Source of the DNA: an uncultured Alphaproteobacteria bacterium | GTDB lineage: Bacteria; Pseudomonadota; Alphaproteobacteria; HIMB59 | Direction: 5' to 3' | NCBI GenBank assembly: GCA_902599045.1 | Contig: CACKEA010000002.1 | Coordinates: 186,001 to 250,000, forward strand | Length of the DNA stretch: 64,000 nucleotides | Part shown: positions 26,430-39,306 of the stretch, in pieces | Layout: each line of letters begins with the position of its first letter | Numbering within the stretch: the first letter of the stretch is position 1 | Translations under genes and position numbers: made by a program | The notes under the pieces: model-generated | Told to the model about the DNA's origin: nothing | Seen by the model: only the letters and a program-made list of their open reading frames with translations | The model's database searches: none

Positions 26430-27103
26430 TGAATTTAACTAAAAATAAAAAAAAACAAATTGAAGGTATTGATTTTTTAAAGTCTTACAAAATATCTGAT
26501 GCAGTTAAAATTATTAAAGAAAAAAAATATGTAAAATTTGACGAGTCTTTAGAGGTATGTATTAATACCGGTATTGACTCTAAGCAGTCAGACCAAAATG
26601 TCAGAGGAAGCTTTATTCCTCCTCATGGATTGGGAAAAAAGGTTTTAATTGCTGTTTTTGCCCAAGGAAAAGCTGCAGAAGAAGCTAAAGCAGCTGGTGC
26701 AAAACATGTTGGTGGAGAAGATCTGGTTGCTATTCTTGAAAAAAAGATAGACGTAGATGTTATTGTTGCCACTCCAGATATGATGTCAGTTGTTAGTAAA
26801 ATAGCAAAAATTTTAGGACCAAAAGGTTTAATGCCTAACCCTAAAACAGGTACTGTCACAAACGATGTAAAAAGCACAATTGAAAATATTAATAAAGGAC
26901 TTGTAGCATATAAAAATGATAAAGCAGGAACAATACACGCTGCTCTTGGAAAAATTAGCTTTGAAGAGAGTCAATTAACTGAAAATGTAGTTTCTTTTCT
27001 TGATGAAATTAAAAAAATAAAACCATCTGGATTAAAGGGTAATTTTGTAAATTCTGTTTACTTATCCTCTTCTATGGGATTTGGTTTAAGGGTTGAAATT
27101 TAA
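26429..27103 (+). CDS. rplA: 50S ribosomal protein L1
   Basis: 224 aa L1-stalk protein. Typical blocks are FDESLEVCINTGIDSKQSDQ, RGSFIPPHGLGKKV and ILGPKGLMPNPKTGTV, ending SLGLRVEI-like GFGLRVEI. One-base TAATG overlaps at both ends place it in a translationally coupled rplK-rplA-rplJ series. In other bacteria L1 represses this operon; no such leader is recognisable here. Confidence 0.98.
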   Translation: MNLTKNKKKQIEGIDFLKSYKISDAVKIIKEKKYVKFDESLEVCINTGIDSKQSDQNVRGSFIPPHGLGKKVLIAVFAQGKAAEEAKAAGAKHVGGEDLVAILEKKIDVDVIVATPDMMSVVSKIAKILGPKGLMPNPKTGTVTNDVKSTIENINKGLVAYKNDKAGTIHAALGKISFEESQLTENVVSFLDEIKKIKPSGLKGNFVNSVYLSSSMGFGLRVEI

Positions 27104-27609
27104 TGAATAAAGCTGAAAAACAACAATATATTGAAAATCTTGATCAAATGTCAAAAGATTATTCTGCAGTTTTTGTTGCATCTTTTTCAAAGATGTCTGT
27201 AAAAGAAATGATTGAATTTCGCACTGAAATTAGAAATAACGATGGGGTAACCAAAGTATCAAAAAATAACATCGTCAAGATATTTGTTAATAAAGATGAA
27301 GAAAAAAAGGGTCTTATTGATTTTTTATCAAATCAAAAATTATTAATTTTTACAAATAATCCTGTAGGAACAGCGAAAGTTTGTAAAAAATTTGAAAAAG
27401 ATTTAAAAAAGCTATCTGCAGAGGCAGCTTTTTTTGATAACCAGCTTTATTCAAAAGAGGATATAGCAAAGGTTGCAACTTTACCTTCTCTAGATGAAAT
27501 CAGAGGAAAAATAGTTGGATTGATTAATGCACCTGCATCAAAACTTGTAAGGCTATTACAAAGACCTGATCAGGACATTATTTCAATATTACAAAACAAA
27601 AAAGACTAA
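27103..27609 (+). CDS. rplJ: 50S ribosomal protein L10
   Basis: 168 aa. It anchors L7/L12 dimers to the ribosomal stalk base. The N-terminal half contains SVKEMIEFRTEIRNN and VSKNNIVKIF, and the C-terminal helix that carries L12 is present. Because the ATG overlaps rplA, there is no room for the L10 autoregulatory leader known from E. coli. Confidence 0.96.
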   Translation: MNKAEKQQYIENLDQMSKDYSAVFVASFSKMSVKEMIEFRTEIRNNDGVTKVSKNNIVKIFVNKDEEKKGLIDFLSNQKLLIFTNNPVGTAKVCKKFEKDLKKLSAEAAFFDNQLYSKEDIAKVATLPSLDEIRGKIVGLINAPASKLVRLLQRPDQDIISILQNKKD

Positions 27610-27628
27610 TTAGGGAGAGACAAAAAAA

Positions 27629-28003
27629 ATGGCAGATTTAAACAAAATTGTTGATGAACTATCAACACTAACAGTAATGGAAGCAGCAGAACTTTCAAAA
27701 CTATTAGAAGAAAAATGGGGTGTAACCGCAGCAGCACCAGTTGCAGTAGCAGCAGGTGGAGCAGCTCCAGCAGCAGAAGCAGCAGAAGAAAAAGATGCTT
27801 TTGATGTTGTTTTAACAGCAGCTGGCGATCAAAAAATTAATGTAATTAAAGAAGTAAGAGCAATCACAGGTCTTGGTTTAAAAGAAGCTAAAGATATGGT
27901 AGAGGGTGCTCCTAAAACTTTAAAAGAAGGAGCTAAGAAAGATGAGGCGGAAGCTATGAAGACACAGCTAGAAGCCGCAGGCGCAAAAGTAGAACTTAAA
28001 TAA
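27629..28003 (+). CDS. rplL: 50S ribosomal protein L7/L12
   Basis: 124 aa. N-terminal dimerisation domain, an Ala-rich hinge (about residues 38-56) and the C-terminal factor-binding domain containing [20 protein letters not shown]. It has its own strong Shine-Dalgarno (AGGGAGA) 13 bases before the ATG, unlike its neighbours. That fits the need for several L12 copies per ribosome. Confidence 0.98.
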   Translation: MADLNKIVDELSTLTVMEAAELSKLLEEKWGVTAAAPVAVAAGGAAPAAEAAEEKDAFDVVLTAAGDQKINVIKEVRAITGLGLKEAKDMVEGAPKTLKEGAKKDEAEAMKTQLEAAGAKVELK

Positions 28004-28028
28004 CTAGTTATCATAGGTTCTACATATT

Positions 28029-31000
28029 ATGCCACTTAGCTTTACAGAAAAAAAACGAATTCGCTATTCATTTGGAAAGATCGGTAAAACGATCGATGTT
28101 CCAAATTTAGTTGATATTCAAAAAATTTCATACGATAAGTTCCTTCAATTAGGAAAATCAGTAGAGAACCGTTCAAATACAGGCCTGCAGGAAGTCTTTA
28201 ATTCTGTCTTTCCCATAAAAGACTATGCAGGTAAATCTGAACTTCACTATATTGACTATTATCTTGATAATCCAAAATACGATGTTGATGAGTGTAGAAG
28301 GAAAGGATTAACCTTCTCTGCCTCTCTTATGGTCACTTTTCGATTGATAATTTGGGATATCAATGAAGAAACAGAAGAAAAATCTTTAAGGGATATTAAA
28401 GAACAAGTCGTATATTTAGGCGATTTACCTTTGATGACAAATAATGGTACTTTTGTAGTTAATGGAACTGAAAGAGTTGTAGTCAGTCAGTTACATAGAT
28501 CACCCGGTGTATTTTTTGACCATGATGAGGGTAAAACTCATGCAAGTGGTAAGGTCTTATATAACGCAAGAATAATTCCATATAGAGGTTCTTGGTTGGA
28601 TTTCGAATTTGATCATAAAGACAACTTATTCTTTAGAATTGATCGAAAAAAGAAAATGATATCCACCACTATTCTACAGGCCTTGCCATCAAAGGCTTCA
28701 GAAAAATATTTACAGGAGTGTATTCAAAATAAGGTTGAACCAGATATTTATAAGGTATCAGGAATGACATCTGAGGAAATTTTAACATACTTCTATGAAA
28801 CTTTTAATTTTAAGAAAAGTAAAGAAGGTTGGATAGTCAATTTAGATTTAGATAAATTTAAGTATAAAAACTTACCCTTTAATTTAGTGGACCCTAACAC
28901 TAATGAGGTAGTAGCTTACAAAGACGTAAAATTATCTCTTAAATTACTCAAAGAAATTAAAGATAAAAAAATTAATAAATTTTTCTTTAAAGAAGAGGAT
29001 CTCTATGGTTTTTATTTATCTAATGATATCGTTAATTATGATAACGGATTAGTTTATGCTGAAGCTGGTACGTTATTAAGTGAAGAGTTCTTTAAAAGAT
29101 TAGAAGAATTATCAATCAATCAATTTTCTGTTATTAATGCTAATCAAGCCACTGGTAATTTAGGTGTTATTAATTCTCTTGTAGCTGATAAAAATAATTC
29201 ACGAGAAGAAGCTCTTTTTGATATTTTCAAAATTTTAAGACCAGGTGAGCCACCAACTTTAGAGGCAAGTAATTACTTATTTCAAAATATGTTTTTTAGC
29301 GAAGACAGATATGATTTATCCGAAGTAGGTAGAGTTAAATTAAATACATACTTATCTTTAGATAAAGATAATAAAATAAGAATTTTAAGTAAATCCGATA
29401 TCCTTGCAGTAGCAAAAAAACTTTTTGATATGAAAACAGAAAGTGCTGGTAAAGATGATATTGATCACCTTGGAAACAGACGTGTTCGTTCAGTAGGAGA
29501 GCTAATTGAAAACCAATACAGAATTGGTTTAGTTAGGATGGAACGAGCAATTAGAGAAAAAATGGGAACAGTAGATATTGAGTCAATCATGCCTCAAGAT
29601 CTCGTAAATTCAAAACCCATACAAACTGTTTTGAAAGAATTTACCGGGACAAGTCAATTAAGTCAGTTTATGGATCAAACTAACCCACTAAGTGAGATAA
29701 CTCATAAAAGAAGAATTTCTGCATTAGGCCCTGGTGGTTTGACAAGAGAAAGAGCGGGATTTGAGGTTCGAGATGTTCATACAACTCACTACGGTAGAAT
29801 ATGCCCAATTGAGACTCCTGAGGGTTCAAATATTGGTCTAATCAACAGTCTTTCATCTTTTGCTAGAATTAATCAATATGGTTTCATCGAAACACCATAT
29901 AGAAAAATAGTTAAAGGCTCTGTAACGGATGAAGTTTTATATTTAAACGCTGACGAAGAAGAGAACTATACTATAGCTCAAGCAAATAGCCCTATTAATG
30001 ACAATGGAAAATTTGCAGAAGAACAAGTAAGCTGTAGAAGAAGAGGTGACTTTATTTTCTGTGATCCATCTGAAATAGATTTTATGGATGTCAATCCTCA
30101 ACAATTAGTTTCTGTGGCCGCCTCTTTAATTCCATTCTTGGAAAATGATGATGCCAATAGAGCACTAATGGGATCAAACATGATGAGACAGGCCGTTCCT
30201 CTTGTTAAAAGTGAAGCCCCTCTTGTCGGCACTGGATTTGAATCGAAAGTGGCAAGAGACAGTGGCGCTGTTGTTATTGCAAAAAATAGTGGATATGTTC
30301 ACCAAGTAGACTCATCAAGAATAGTTATAAGATCTGACTCTAAAAATATTAGTAAGGATAAAAGTGGTGTCGATATTTACAATTTGAAAAAGTTTCAAAG
30401 ATCTAATCAAAGCACTGCTATTAATCAAAAACCAATCGTTAAAATTGGTGATTATGTTGAAAGAGGAGATATCATTGCTGATGGACCTTCAACAGATTTA
30501 GGAGAATTAGCTTTAGGAAGAAACCTTCTTGTAGGTTTTATGCCTTGGAATGGATACAATTTTGAAGACTCTATTATAATGTCCGAAAGAGTCGTTCATG
30601 AAGATAGATACACTTCAATTCATATTGAAGAGTTTGAAGTTCTGTGTAGAGATACCAAGTTAGGCCCAGAGGAAATTACAAGAGATATGCCTAATGTAGG
30701 AGACGAAAGTATAACAAACCTCGATGAAGCAGGAATTGTTTATATAGGTTCTGAAGTTAAACCAGGCGATATTTTAGTTGGAAAGGTATCTCCTAAAGGA
30801 GATTCACCAATTACCCCTGAAGAAAAGTTATTAAGAGCAATCTTCTCTGAAAAAGCAGCTGATGTAAAAGATACATCTTTAAGACTACCCACTGGTTACT
30901 CTGGTGTCGTAGTTGATGTTCAGGTATTAGTTCGAAGAGGTGTCGAAAAGGATGAAAGAACTATTGCTATTGAAAGAGTTGAAATAGATAGATTAGCAAA

Positions 31001-32225
31001 AGACAGAGATGACGAGAAAAATATTTTAGAAAATAACTACAAACAAAATCTTATTAGTATTTTTAAAAATAAAAATGCGAGTTCAAATATAGATATTTTT
31101 GTCAAAGGTAATAACATTGATGAAGAAGCACTAAAATCAAAACCTATTGAAATTTTAGAACAAATTCAAGTTGATGATGCTTCATCGATGGAGACCTTTG
31201 CTTCACAAAAGAAAATTTTTAGTGATGCTGTCATTTTATTAGATAAAAAGTTTCAAAATAAAATTGAAAAAATACAAAGTGGTGATGACCTGTTACCTGG
31301 TGTTTTAAAAGTCGTTAAAGTTTTTGTCGCTGTTAAACGAAAACTTCAAGCAGGCGATAAGATGGCGGGAAGACATGGTAATAAAGGTGTTATCTCAAAA
31401 ATCGTTCCAATTGAAGATATGCCGTTCTTAGAAGATGGAACACCAGTAGATGTTCTTCTCAATCCTTTAGGTGTTCCAAGTAGAATGAATATTGGTCAAA
31501 TATTAGAAACTCACTTAGGGTGGGCTGCTTACGGTATAGGTAAACAAATTTCTCAAAGTTTAGATATGGCTAGAAAAGAAGGAAATATAATTCAATTAAA
31601 AGAGTCTCTATCGAGTTTTTATGAGCAGAACAAAGACTCTAATACTGAAATTACTAATATGAATGACGATCAATTGATTGAATTGGCTGGTAACTTAGAA
31701 AAAGGTGTTACGTTTGCAACACCTGTTTTTGATGGAACTAATACCCAAGAAATTACAAATCTTTTAGATAAAGCTGGTTTTGATAATAGTGGTCAAGTTC
31801 ATTTATTTGATGGAAGATCTGGTGAAAGATTTGAAAGAAAAGTTACTGTTGGGTATAAATATATCTTAAAACTTCATCACTTAATTGATGATAAAATTCA
31901 TGCTAGATCCATTGGACCTTACAGTCTTGTAACTCAACAACCTTTAGGTGGTAAAGCTCAGTTTGGTGGTCAAAGATTTGGAGAGATGGAAGTATGGGCA
32001 TTAGAAGCATATGGTGCATCAAATACTCTTCAAGAAATATTAACTATTAAATCTGATGACGTAGCTGGAAGAACAAAAGTTTATGAAGCCTTAATAAGAG
32101 GTGACTATAACTTTGAAAGTGGAATACCTGAGTCATTCCACGTCTTAGTCAAAGAATTAAAATCTCTTGGATTGAATGTAGAACTAATCGAAACAGATCC
32201 AACTGTTAACAGGGAGAACGCATAA
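28029..32225 (+). CDS. rpoB: DNA-directed RNA polymerase subunit beta
   Basis: 1398 aa. The rifampicin-pocket region is wild-type-like ([31 protein letters not shown]), as are [14 protein letters not shown], the [15 protein letters not shown] catalytic block and the C-terminal [20 protein letters not shown]. It follows rplL by 25 bases and overlaps rpoC by one base (TAATG), so the two large subunits are coupled. Confidence 0.99.
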   Translation: MPLSFTEKKRIRYSFGKIGKTIDVPNLVDIQKISYDKFLQLGKSVENRSNTGLQEVFNSVFPIKDYAGKSELHYIDYYLDNPKYDVDECRRKGLTFSASLMVTFRLIIWDINEETEEKSLRDIKEQVVYLGDLPLMTNNGTFVVNGTERVVVSQLHRSPGVFFDHDEGKTHASGKVLYNARIIPYRGSWLDFEFDHKDNLFFRIDRKKKMISTTILQALPSKASEKYLQECIQNKVEPDIYKVSGMTSEEILTYFYETFNFKKSKEGWIVNLDLDKFKYKNLPFNLVDPNTNEVVAYKDVKLSLKLLKEIKDKKINKFFFKEEDLYGFYLSNDIVNYDNGLVYAEAGTLLSEEFFKRLEELSINQFSVINANQATGNLGVINSLVADKNNSREEALFDIFKILRPGEPPTLEASNYLFQNMFFSEDRYDLSEVGRVKLNTYLSLDKDNKIRILSKSDILAVAKKLFDMKTESAGKDDIDHLGNRRVRSVGELIENQYRIGLVRMERAIREKMGTVDIESIMPQDLVNSKPIQTVLKEFTGTSQLSQFMDQTNPLSEITHKRRISALGPGGLTRERAGFEVRDVHTTHYGRICPIETPEGSNIGLINSLSSFARINQYGFIETPYRKIVKGSVTDEVLYLNADEEENYTIAQANSPINDNGKFAEEQVSCRRRGDFIFCDPSEIDFMDVNPQQLVSVAASLIPFLENDDANRALMGSNMMRQAVPLVKSEAPLVGTGFESKVARDSGAVVIAKNSGYVHQVDSSRIVIRSDSKNISKDKSGVDIYNLKKFQRSNQSTAINQKPIVKIGDYVERGDIIADGPSTDLGELALGRNLLVGFMPWNGYNFEDSIIMSERVVHEDRYTSIHIEEFEVLCRDTKLGPEEITRDMPNVGDESITNLDEAGIVYIGSEVKPGDILVGKVSPKGDSPITPEEKLLRAIFSEKAADVKDTSLRLPTGYSGVVVDVQVLVRRGVEKDERTIAIERVEIDRLAKDRDDEKNILENNYKQNLISIFKNKNASSNIDIFVKGNNIDEEALKSKPIEILEQIQVDDASSMETFASQKKIFSDAVILLDKKFQNKIEKIQSGDDLLPGVLKVVKVFVAVKRKLQAGDKMAGRHGNKGVISKIVPIEDMPFLEDGTPVDVLLNPLGVPSRMNIGQILETHLGWAAYGIGKQISQSLDMARKEGNIIQLKESLSSFYEQNKDSNTEITNMNDDQLIELAGNLEKGVTFATPVFDGTNTQEITNLLDKAGFDNSGQVHLFDGRSGERFERKVTVGYKYILKLHHLIDDKIHARSIGPYSLVTQQPLGGKAQFGGQRFGEMEVWALEAYGASNTLQEILTIKSDDVAGRTKVYEALIRGDYNFESGIPESFHVLVKELKSLGLNVELIETDPTVNRENA

Positions 32226-35200
32226 TGAAAGATTTAACTAATTTATTTAAAACTAACACTCAAACATTAAATTTTGATCAGATTAAAATTTCTGTTTCAA
32301 GCCCTGAGCAAATAAGATCTTGGTCTTTTGGTGAAATAAAAAAACCTGAGACCATAAATTACAGAACCTTCAAACCTGAAAGAGAAGGTTTGTTTTGTGC
32401 TAGAATTTTTGGTCCTACGAAAGATTATGAATGTTTGTGTGGAAAATATAAAAGAATGAAGTTTAAAGGCATTACATGTGAAAAGTGTGGTGTCGAAGTT
32501 ACACTTTCTAAAGTAAGAAGAGAAAGAATGGCTCATATTGAATTAGCAGCACCTGTAGCCCATATTTGGTTTTTAAAATCACTACCTAGTAGAATAGGCC
32601 TCGCACTTGACATAACTCTAAAGAATCTTGAAAAGGTTTTATATTTTGAAAGTCATATAGTTATTGACCCTTTAATGTCTGGTTTAAGCCCAAATCAATT
32701 ATTAAATGATGAAGAATTAGAAGAAGCTATTGATCAATTTGGTGAAGATTCTTTCAAACATGGAATTGGTGCAGAAGCAGTTCAAGAAATATTATCTAAG
32801 ATTAATTTAGAAGCAGAAATAGAAAAACTTGTAGAAGAAAGTGAAGCTACATCATCTGAAACTAAAAAGAAAAAAATACTAAAAAGAATGAAGGTTATGG
32901 AAGGTTTTAAAAACTCAAATATTAAACCTGAGTGGATGGTTTTGAAGGTACTTCCAGTTATACCACCTGAATTAAGACCCCTAGTTCCTTTAGAAGGTGG
33001 ACGTTTTGCTACTTCTGACCTAAACGATTTGTATCGAAGAGTAATCAATAGAAATAATAGATTAAAAAGACTCTTAGATCTTAGAGCTCCTGACATTATT
33101 GTTAGAAACGAAAAAAGAATGCTTCAAGAGTCTGTAGACGCATTATTTGATAACGGAAGAAGAGGAAGAGTAATCACAAGTACCAATAAGAGACCTCTAA
33201 AATCTCTATCTGAAATGTTAAAAGGAAAACAAGGAAGATTTAGACAAAACTTATTAGGTAAAAGAGTAGATTATTCTGGTCGTTCAGTAATTGTTGTTGG
33301 ACCTGAATTAAAACTTCATCAATGCGGTCTACCTAAGAAAATGGCTTTAGAGCTTTTTAAACCCTTTATATACAATAAATTGGAGTCCTATGGTTTTGCC
33401 TCAACACTAAAATCTGCAAGAAAAATGGTAGAGTCTGAGAGACCAGAAGTTTGGGATATTTTAGATGAAGTAATTAGAGAGCATCCAATTCTTTTAAATC
33501 GTGCACCAACACTTCACAGATTAGGTATTCAAGCATTTGAACCAATTTTAATTGAAGGTAAAGCCATCCAACTTCATCCATTAGTTTGTACTGCGTTCAA
33601 TGCAGACTTTGATGGTGACCAAATGGCAGTTCACATACCTTTGAGTCTGGAAGCACAATTAGAAGCGAGAGTTTTAATGATGAGTACGAATAATATTCTC
33701 TCTCCTTCAAGTGGAAAGCCAATTATTGTACCAAGTCAAGATATTGTGTTGGGTATATATTATTTATCATTGATAAATGAAAAAGAAGAACCAAAGAAAT
33801 ATTATTCACATGTCGGTGAGGTAGAGTTTGCTTTAGAAAACAAAACTATTGAACTTCACACACCCATTCTCTATAGAACTAAAGTTTATAACTCAGAAAA
33901 AGATAGCTTTGAATATAAAAAATATACCACTTCTGCAGGTAGAGTTATCCTATTTAAAACAGTTCCTGAGAGCAAAAACTTGCCCTTTGATGTAATTAAT
34001 AAGGTTCTTACAAAAAAAGATATTAGTAACTTATTAGATAATGTTTATAGATTTACAGGTCAAAAAGCGACTTGCATATTTGTTGATCAAATTATGACAG
34101 TTGGCTTTAAGTATGCTGCAAAGGCAGGTATCTCATTTGGTAAAGATGATTTAGTCATACCTGAAGAAAAGAATATTTTAATCCAAGATACTCAAAAATT
34201 AGTGAATAGCCTTGAAAACCAATATCAAGAAGGACTTATAACTGAAAGAGAAAAATATAATAAAGTTGTTGGTTTATGGTCTACTTGTACAGATAAAGTT
34301 GCAAAAGCAATGATGAAAACTGTTTCATCTAGTAAAGATAGTCAAATCAATTCTGTTTATATTATGGCTGACTCTGGTGCTCGTGGTTCTGAAGCTCAGC
34401 TAAAACAGCTGGCTGGTATGAGAGGTTTAATGGCAAGACCATCTGGTGAAATTATTGAAAACCCTATTACATCTAACTTTAAAGATGGTTTAACAGTTCT
34501 TGAGTATTTTAATTCTACACACGGTGCAAGAAAAGGTTTAGCAGATACTGCTCTTAAAACAGCAAGTTCAGGTTATTTAACTAGAAGATTAGTTGATGTA
34601 GCTCAAGATTTAACAATTACATGTAAGGACTGTACATGTAAAAATGGTTTAACAGTAGACACCATTTATGAATCAGGTGAGGTTTCTATACCACTAACAG
34701 AAAGAGTTTTTGGCAGATATCTAGCTGATGATGTAAAAAATAAAAAAGGTGAGGTCATTCTAAAAAATGACGATTACATTTCACATGAAGAAATTGAGTT
34801 ATTAGAAAAAGAAAACATTACATCTGTAAGAATAAAATCACCTATAACTTGTGGAACAACACATGGTATCTGTGCTAAATCTTATGGAAGAGACTTAGCT
34901 AAAGGAGTGCCAGTTAACACCGGTGAGGCCGTAGGAATTATAGCAGCCCAGTCTATTGGTGAACCAGGTACTCAGTTAACAATGAGAACTTTCCACGTGG
35001 GTGGTGTTGCAAGTTCTTCAGCCGAGAAATCTAATTTTGAGTCACCAAGTGATGGTAAAGTAAAAATTAAAAACCTTAGATCAGTTACAAACGGATCTGG
35101 CAGTGAAATCATTATTAATAGAACTACTGAACTTGAAATATTTGATAACAACAAAACTCTAGTTTCATCATTCAGAGCACCATATGGATCAACATTATTA

Positions 35201-36337
35201 GTTAAAAATGGCGCTGATGTTAAGCTTAATAGCTTATTGCTCGAGTGGGATCCTTATACAGTTCCTATTGTTGCTGAAGAAACAGGAAAACTAGATTTCA
35301 GCGATTTAGTTGAGGGTGTATCTTTTATTGAAAAGTTTGATGAGACTACTGGTATTTCCTCTAAAGTTATAATTGACTGGAAGAGCTTCCAAGGAAAACA
35401 AGATCTTAAGCCTCAGTTGTTAATTACAGACAAAGATGGTAACCCAATTAAATCTAAAAATTCATCTACATATGATTTAAGTGTTGGTATTGTTTTAAAT
35501 ATTGAAAAAGGCAAAGATGTTAGTGCCGGTGATGTTATTGCAAGAATTCCGAGAGCTTCTTCTAAAACAAAAGATATAACAGGTGGACTTCCAAGAGTTG
35601 CAGATATTTTTGAATCAAGAAAACCAAAAAATCCAGCTGTATTAGCTGAAATTTCTGGAACAATTGAATTTGGAAAAGACATAAAAAGCAAAAGAAGAAT
35701 TATAATTAATCCTGAGGAAGGAGAGCCAATTGAGTTTTTAATTCCAAAAGGAACTTATATTTATTTCAATGAGGGAGATAAAGTAAACAAAGGTGATATG
35801 ATAGTAGATGGAACTCCTGCTCCAACAGATATTTTAAATATTCTTGGCATTGAGGCTTTAGCTGAATATATGGTTAGAGAAGTTCAAAAAGTTTACCGTC
35901 TACAAGGTGTTTTGATTGATGACAAACATATTGAATGTATTACACGTCAAATGTTACAAAAAGTAGAAGTAATTGGTGCTGGTGACAGTGATTATTTGGT
36001 AGGAGATGTAAAAGATAAAATAGCTGTTGTAGAAAAAAATAATATACTAAAGAAAGAAGGCAAAAAAGAGGTTGATTTTAAAATGATGATCCTTGGTATC
36101 ACTAAAGCAAGTCTTCAAACTAATTCATTTATTTCAGCCGCTTCTTTCCAAGAGACTACAAGAGTTCTTACAGAGGCAGCAATTAATGGTAAAGTTGATA
36201 AATTAACTGGTCTAAAAGAAAATGTCATCGTTGGTAAATTAATTCCAGCTGGAACAGGCAATGTTATAAGAGCACTTCGAAAAGAGGCTAAAATCCGCGA
36301 TAATTCTTTATTAAAACAGCTAGAAACCCCTAAATAG
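32225..36337 (+). CDS. rpoC: DNA-directed RNA polymerase subunit beta'
   Basis: 1370 aa. The catalytic Mg loop [12 protein letters not shown] is intact and the N-terminal zinc site [20 protein letters not shown] is complete. The second zinc site looks altered: Cys876-x6-Cys883 are followed by Ser886 ([11 protein letters not shown]) where the fourth Cys is expected. The first ligand region reads [11 protein letters not shown], with Cys800 and Cys805 flanking the expected Cys803. The extra cysteines may take over binding. The stop is 41 bases from rpsL. Confidence 0.98.
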   Translation: MKDLTNLFKTNTQTLNFDQIKISVSSPEQIRSWSFGEIKKPETINYRTFKPEREGLFCARIFGPTKDYECLCGKYKRMKFKGITCEKCGVEVTLSKVRRERMAHIELAAPVAHIWFLKSLPSRIGLALDITLKNLEKVLYFESHIVIDPLMSGLSPNQLLNDEELEEAIDQFGEDSFKHGIGAEAVQEILSKINLEAEIEKLVEESEATSSETKKKKILKRMKVMEGFKNSNIKPEWMVLKVLPVIPPELRPLVPLEGGRFATSDLNDLYRRVINRNNRLKRLLDLRAPDIIVRNEKRMLQESVDALFDNGRRGRVITSTNKRPLKSLSEMLKGKQGRFRQNLLGKRVDYSGRSVIVVGPELKLHQCGLPKKMALELFKPFIYNKLESYGFASTLKSARKMVESERPEVWDILDEVIREHPILLNRAPTLHRLGIQAFEPILIEGKAIQLHPLVCTAFNADFDGDQMAVHIPLSLEAQLEARVLMMSTNNILSPSSGKPIIVPSQDIVLGIYYLSLINEKEEPKKYYSHVGEVEFALENKTIELHTPILYRTKVYNSEKDSFEYKKYTTSAGRVILFKTVPESKNLPFDVINKVLTKKDISNLLDNVYRFTGQKATCIFVDQIMTVGFKYAAKAGISFGKDDLVIPEEKNILIQDTQKLVNSLENQYQEGLITEREKYNKVVGLWSTCTDKVAKAMMKTVSSSKDSQINSVYIMADSGARGSEAQLKQLAGMRGLMARPSGEIIENPITSNFKDGLTVLEYFNSTHGARKGLADTALKTASSGYLTRRLVDVAQDLTITCKDCTCKNGLTVDTIYESGEVSIPLTERVFGRYLADDVKNKKGEVILKNDDYISHEEIELLEKENITSVRIKSPITCGTTHGICAKSYGRDLAKGVPVNTGEAVGIIAAQSIGEPGTQLTMRTFHVGGVASSSAEKSNFESPSDGKVKIKNLRSVTNGSGSEIIINRTTELEIFDNNKTLVSSFRAPYGSTLLVKNGADVKLNSLLLEWDPYTVPIVAEETGKLDFSDLVEGVSFIEKFDETTGISSKVIIDWKSFQGKQDLKPQLLITDKDGNPIKSKNSSTYDLSVGIVLNIEKGKDVSAGDVIARIPRASSKTKDITGGLPRVADIFESRKPKNPAVLAEISGTIEFGKDIKSKRRIIINPEEGEPIEFLIPKGTYIYFNEGDKVNKGDMIVDGTPAPTDILNILGIEALAEYMVREVQKVYRLQGVLIDDKHIECITRQMLQKVEVIGAGDSDYLVGDVKDKIAVVEKNNILKKEGKKEVDFKMMILGITKASLQTNSFISAASFQETTRVLTEAAINGKVDKLTGLKENVIVGKLIPAGTGNVIRALRKEAKIRDNSLLKQLETPK

Positions 36338-36340
36338 ATG

Positions 36341-36369
36341 TTGACTATACTTAATACTATAAATATATT
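36341..36369 (+). promoter_or_regulatory. Candidate promoter of the rpsL (str) operon
   Basis: TTGACT (36341-36346), 17-base spacer, TATATT (36364-36369) in the rpoC-rpsL gap. The rpsL ATG begins nine bases after the -10 box, so transcripts would start two or three bases before it and lack a Shine-Dalgarno. This is the best promoter match in the window. Confidence 0.6.
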
Positions 36370-36378
36370 CTGCGAACT

Positions 36379-36753
36379 ATGCCGACCATAAATCAATTAG
36401 TTAGAAAATCTAGAGAGAAAGTCTCAAAGAGAAACAAGGTTCCTGCACTTAAATCTTGTCCTCAAAAAAGAGGCGTGTGTCTTAGAGTTTATACAACTAC
36501 TCCAAAAAAGCCCAATTCTGCTCTAAGGAAAGTAGCGAGAGTAAAGCTTACTAATGGTCAAGAGGTAACAGCTTACATACCTGGTGAAGGTCACAATTTA
36601 CAGGAACACTCTGTAGTGTTAATTCGTGGTGGAAGAGTTAAAGATTTACCTGGTGTAAGATATCATATAATAAGAGGTACTTTGGATACCCAAGGGCTTG
36701 AAAAAAGAAGACAACGTAGATCTAAATACGGTGCTAAAAGGCCAAAGAATTAA
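36379..36753 (+). CDS. rpsL: 30S ribosomal protein S12
   Basis: 124 aa decoding-centre protein. [29 protein letters not shown] (with the Lys where streptomycin resistance mutations arise in E. coli) and [13 protein letters not shown] are wild type. No Shine-Dalgarno lies upstream and the predicted transcript start is next to the ATG, so it may be leaderless. Opens the rpsL-rpsG-fusA series. Confidence 0.98.
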   Translation: MPTINQLVRKSREKVSKRNKVPALKSCPQKRGVCLRVYTTTPKKPNSALRKVARVKLTNGQEVTAYIPGEGHNLQEHSVVLIRGGRVKDLPGVRYHIIRGTLDTQGLEKRRQRRSKYGAKRPKN

Positions 36754-36763
36754 AATTTAAAAA

Positions 36764-37237
36764 ATGTCAAGAAGAAGAGCAGCAGAGAAAAGACAAGTAT
36801 TGCCCGATCCTATTTATAATAGTGTTGTGCTAAATAAATTTATCAATGAAGTTATGGTGGGTGGAAAAAAAACAGTTGCACAGAAAATTGTATACGGTGC
36901 TCTCGATATCATTAAAAGTAATAATCAAAGCGATGATCCGCTTGAGTATTTTCAAAAATCTATTAATAACGTTAAACCATCAGTTGAGGTAAAATCAAGA
37001 AGAGTTGGTGGAGCTACATATCAAGTACCAATGGAAGTAAGAAGTACAAGAGCTCAAGCACTTGCATTTAAATGGATATTAACGAATTCTAAAAAGCGAA
37101 ATGAAAAAACTCAAGGAGAAAGACTTGCTAACGAATTAATTGATGCTTTTGAAAACAAAGGTAATTCTGTTAAGAAAAAAGACGAAGTTCATAAAATGGC
37201 AGAAGCCAACAGAGCATTCGCTCATTATAGGTGGTAA
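36764..37237 (+). CDS. rpsG: 30S ribosomal protein S7
   Basis: 157 aa. Organises the 3' domain of 16S rRNA. Begins [20 protein letters not shown] and has [17 protein letters not shown], with the C-terminal [13 protein letters not shown]. Ten bases after rpsL and three before fusA. Confidence 0.98.
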   Translation: MSRRRAAEKRQVLPDPIYNSVVLNKFINEVMVGGKKTVAQKIVYGALDIIKSNNQSDDPLEYFQKSINNVKPSVEVKSRRVGGATYQVPMEVRSTRAQALAFKWILTNSKKRNEKTQGERLANELIDAFENKGNSVKKKDEVHKMAEANRAFAHYRW

Positions 37238-37240
37238 AAA

Positions 37241-39304
37241 ATGGATTTAGGTAAATATAGAAATATTGGAATTATGGCCCACATCGATGCAGGCAAAACT
37301 ACTACCACTGAAAGAATTTTATATTATACCGGTAAGTCCCATAAAATAGGAGAAGTACATGATGGTGCCGCAACTATGGACTGGATGGAACAAGAGCAAG
37401 AAAGAGGAATAACAATTACCTCAGCTGCAACTACTTGTTTTTGGAATGATCATAGAATTAATATCATTGATACACCAGGGCACGTCGATTTTACAATTGA
37501 AGTTGAGAGATCTTTAAGAGTTTTAGATGGAGCTGTTGCTTGTTTTGACGGCGTCGCTGGAGTTGAGCCACAATCGGAGACAGTTTGGAGGCAAGCTGAT
37601 AGATACAAAGTACCAAGAATTTGTTTTTGTAATAAAATGGATCGACTTGGAGCCGATTTTGAAATGAATGTTCAATCTATTAAAGACAGATTAGGAGCCA
37701 ATCCACTTGTTTTACAAATGGCTATTGGCAAGGAGGCAGAGTTCAAAGGTGTTGTTGACCTTGTTAACTTTAAATCAATTATTTGGAAAGATGACAGTCT
37801 TGGTGCCGAATATGATGTAACAGAGATTAGTGAAGATTTGTTAGAAGAAGCTAAGAAAAAAAGAGAAGAGCTCATTGAAAACGCTGTCGAAGCAGACGAT
37901 CAGGCGTTAGAAGATTATTTAGAGGGAAAAGAAATAACCACTGATACATTAAAAGCTTGTATAAGAAAAGGTACTATAGATTTTAAATTTGTTCCTGTTT
38001 TATGTGGAACTGCTTTTAAAAATAAAGGTGTTCAACCTTTACTGGATGCTGTTGTTGATTATCTTCCATCTCCTAAAGATATTAGTTTTGTTGAGGGTAT
38101 TAAAGAGGGATCTGATGAGAAGTTACAAATTCCAAACACACCAGAAGAACCTTTTGCAGCATTAGCTTTTAAAGTTGCTGCAGACCCTTTTGTTGGTCAA
38201 ATAACATTTTGTAGACTTTACTGTGGAAATCTTAGTTCTGGATCTACTATATTAAACTCATCAAAAAATCAAAAAGAACGAATTGGTAGAATGCTTTTAA
38301 TGCACTCAAATACTCGCGAAGAAATCAAAGAAGCCAAAGCTGGTGATATCGTAGCTCTAGTTGGATTAAAGAACGTAACAACAGGTGACACACTATGTGA
38401 TCCTTCAAATAATGTTATTTTAGAAAAAATGGAATTTCCAGACCCTGTTATTGAAGTTGCTGTTGAACCTAAGACTAAAGCTGACTACGAAAAAATGGGA
38501 CAAGCACTAGGTAGACTGGCTCAAGAAGATCCAAGCTTTAGAGTTACTTCAGATGAAGAGTCTGGTCAAACTATAATTAAAGGAATGGGTGAACTCCATT
38601 TAGAAATCTTAGTTGATAGGATGAAAAGAGAATTCAAGGTTGAAGCAGATGTGGGAGCACCACAAGTAGCCTACAGAGAAACAATTACTAAAGATGTTGA
38701 AGTTGACTACACACATAAAAAACAATCTGGCGGTGCAGGTCAATTTGCAAGAGTAAAAATGAAATTTAAACCATTAGAAAGAAACTCTGGTGTTAAATTT
38801 TTAAATACTGTTGTTGGAGGAAATATTCCAAAAGAATACATCCCAGGTGTCGAAAAAGGAATTAACTTTGCTGCACAAAATGGTGTCATTGCTGGATACA
38901 ACGTTATTGATTTCGAAGCTGAAGTTCACGACGGAGCCTATCATGACGTAGACTCATCAGTGTTAGCATTTGAAATAGCTTCTAGAGCTGCATTTAGAGA
39001 AGCTGTCGGAAAAGCTGGTCCTAAACTACTTGAGCCAATGATGAAAGTCGAAGTTGTAACTCCTGAGGACTATATGGGTGATATTATTGGTGATTTAAAT
39101 TCAAGAAGAGGCCAAATTGAAAAAATGGAGGATCGAGGTAACGCCAAAGTTGTATCGTCAGTAGTTCCTCTTGCTAATATGTTTGGTTATGTTAATAATC
39201 TACGCTCTATGAGTCAAGGAAGAGCAAGTTATACAATGTTATTCTCACATTATGATGTAGTACCTTCAAATGTTGAAGAAGAAATTAAATCAAAACTGGC
39301 ATAA
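37241..39304 (+). CDS. fusA: Translation elongation factor G
   Basis: 687 aa translocase. GTP motifs [34 protein letters not shown] and CNKMDR are present, all five domains are covered, and domain IV has [15 protein letters not shown]. tuf does not follow: rpsJ begins two bases after the stop, so the usual fusA-tuf pair has been split. Confidence 0.98.
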   Translation: MDLGKYRNIGIMAHIDAGKTTTTERILYYTGKSHKIGEVHDGAATMDWMEQEQERGITITSAATTCFWNDHRINIIDTPGHVDFTIEVERSLRVLDGAVACFDGVAGVEPQSETVWRQADRYKVPRICFCNKMDRLGADFEMNVQSIKDRLGANPLVLQMAIGKEAEFKGVVDLVNFKSIIWKDDSLGAEYDVTEISEDLLEEAKKKREELIENAVEADDQALEDYLEGKEITTDTLKACIRKGTIDFKFVPVLCGTAFKNKGVQPLLDAVVDYLPSPKDISFVEGIKEGSDEKLQIPNTPEEPFAALAFKVAADPFVGQITFCRLYCGNLSSGSTILNSSKNQKERIGRMLLMHSNTREEIKEAKAGDIVALVGLKNVTTGDTLCDPSNNVILEKMEFPDPVIEVAVEPKTKADYEKMGQALGRLAQEDPSFRVTSDEESGQTIIKGMGELHLEILVDRMKREFKVEADVGAPQVAYRETITKDVEVDYTHKKQSGGAGQFARVKMKFKPLERNSGVKFLNTVVGGNIPKEYIPGVEKGINFAAQNGVIAGYNVIDFEAEVHDGAYHDVDSSVLAFEIASRAAFREAVGKAGPKLLEPMMKVEVVTPEDYMGDIIGDLNSRRGQIEKMEDRGNAKVVSSVVPLANMFGYVNNLRSMSQGRASYTMLFSHYDVVPSNVEEEIKSKLA

Positions 39305-39306
39305 TC

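Noticed and set aside
32782..33096. 104-codon minus-strand frame within rpoC
   Set aside because: It lies wholly antisense to conserved rpoC codons and its Leu/Ser/Phe-rich product looks like reverse-complemented Lys/Glu-rich protein.
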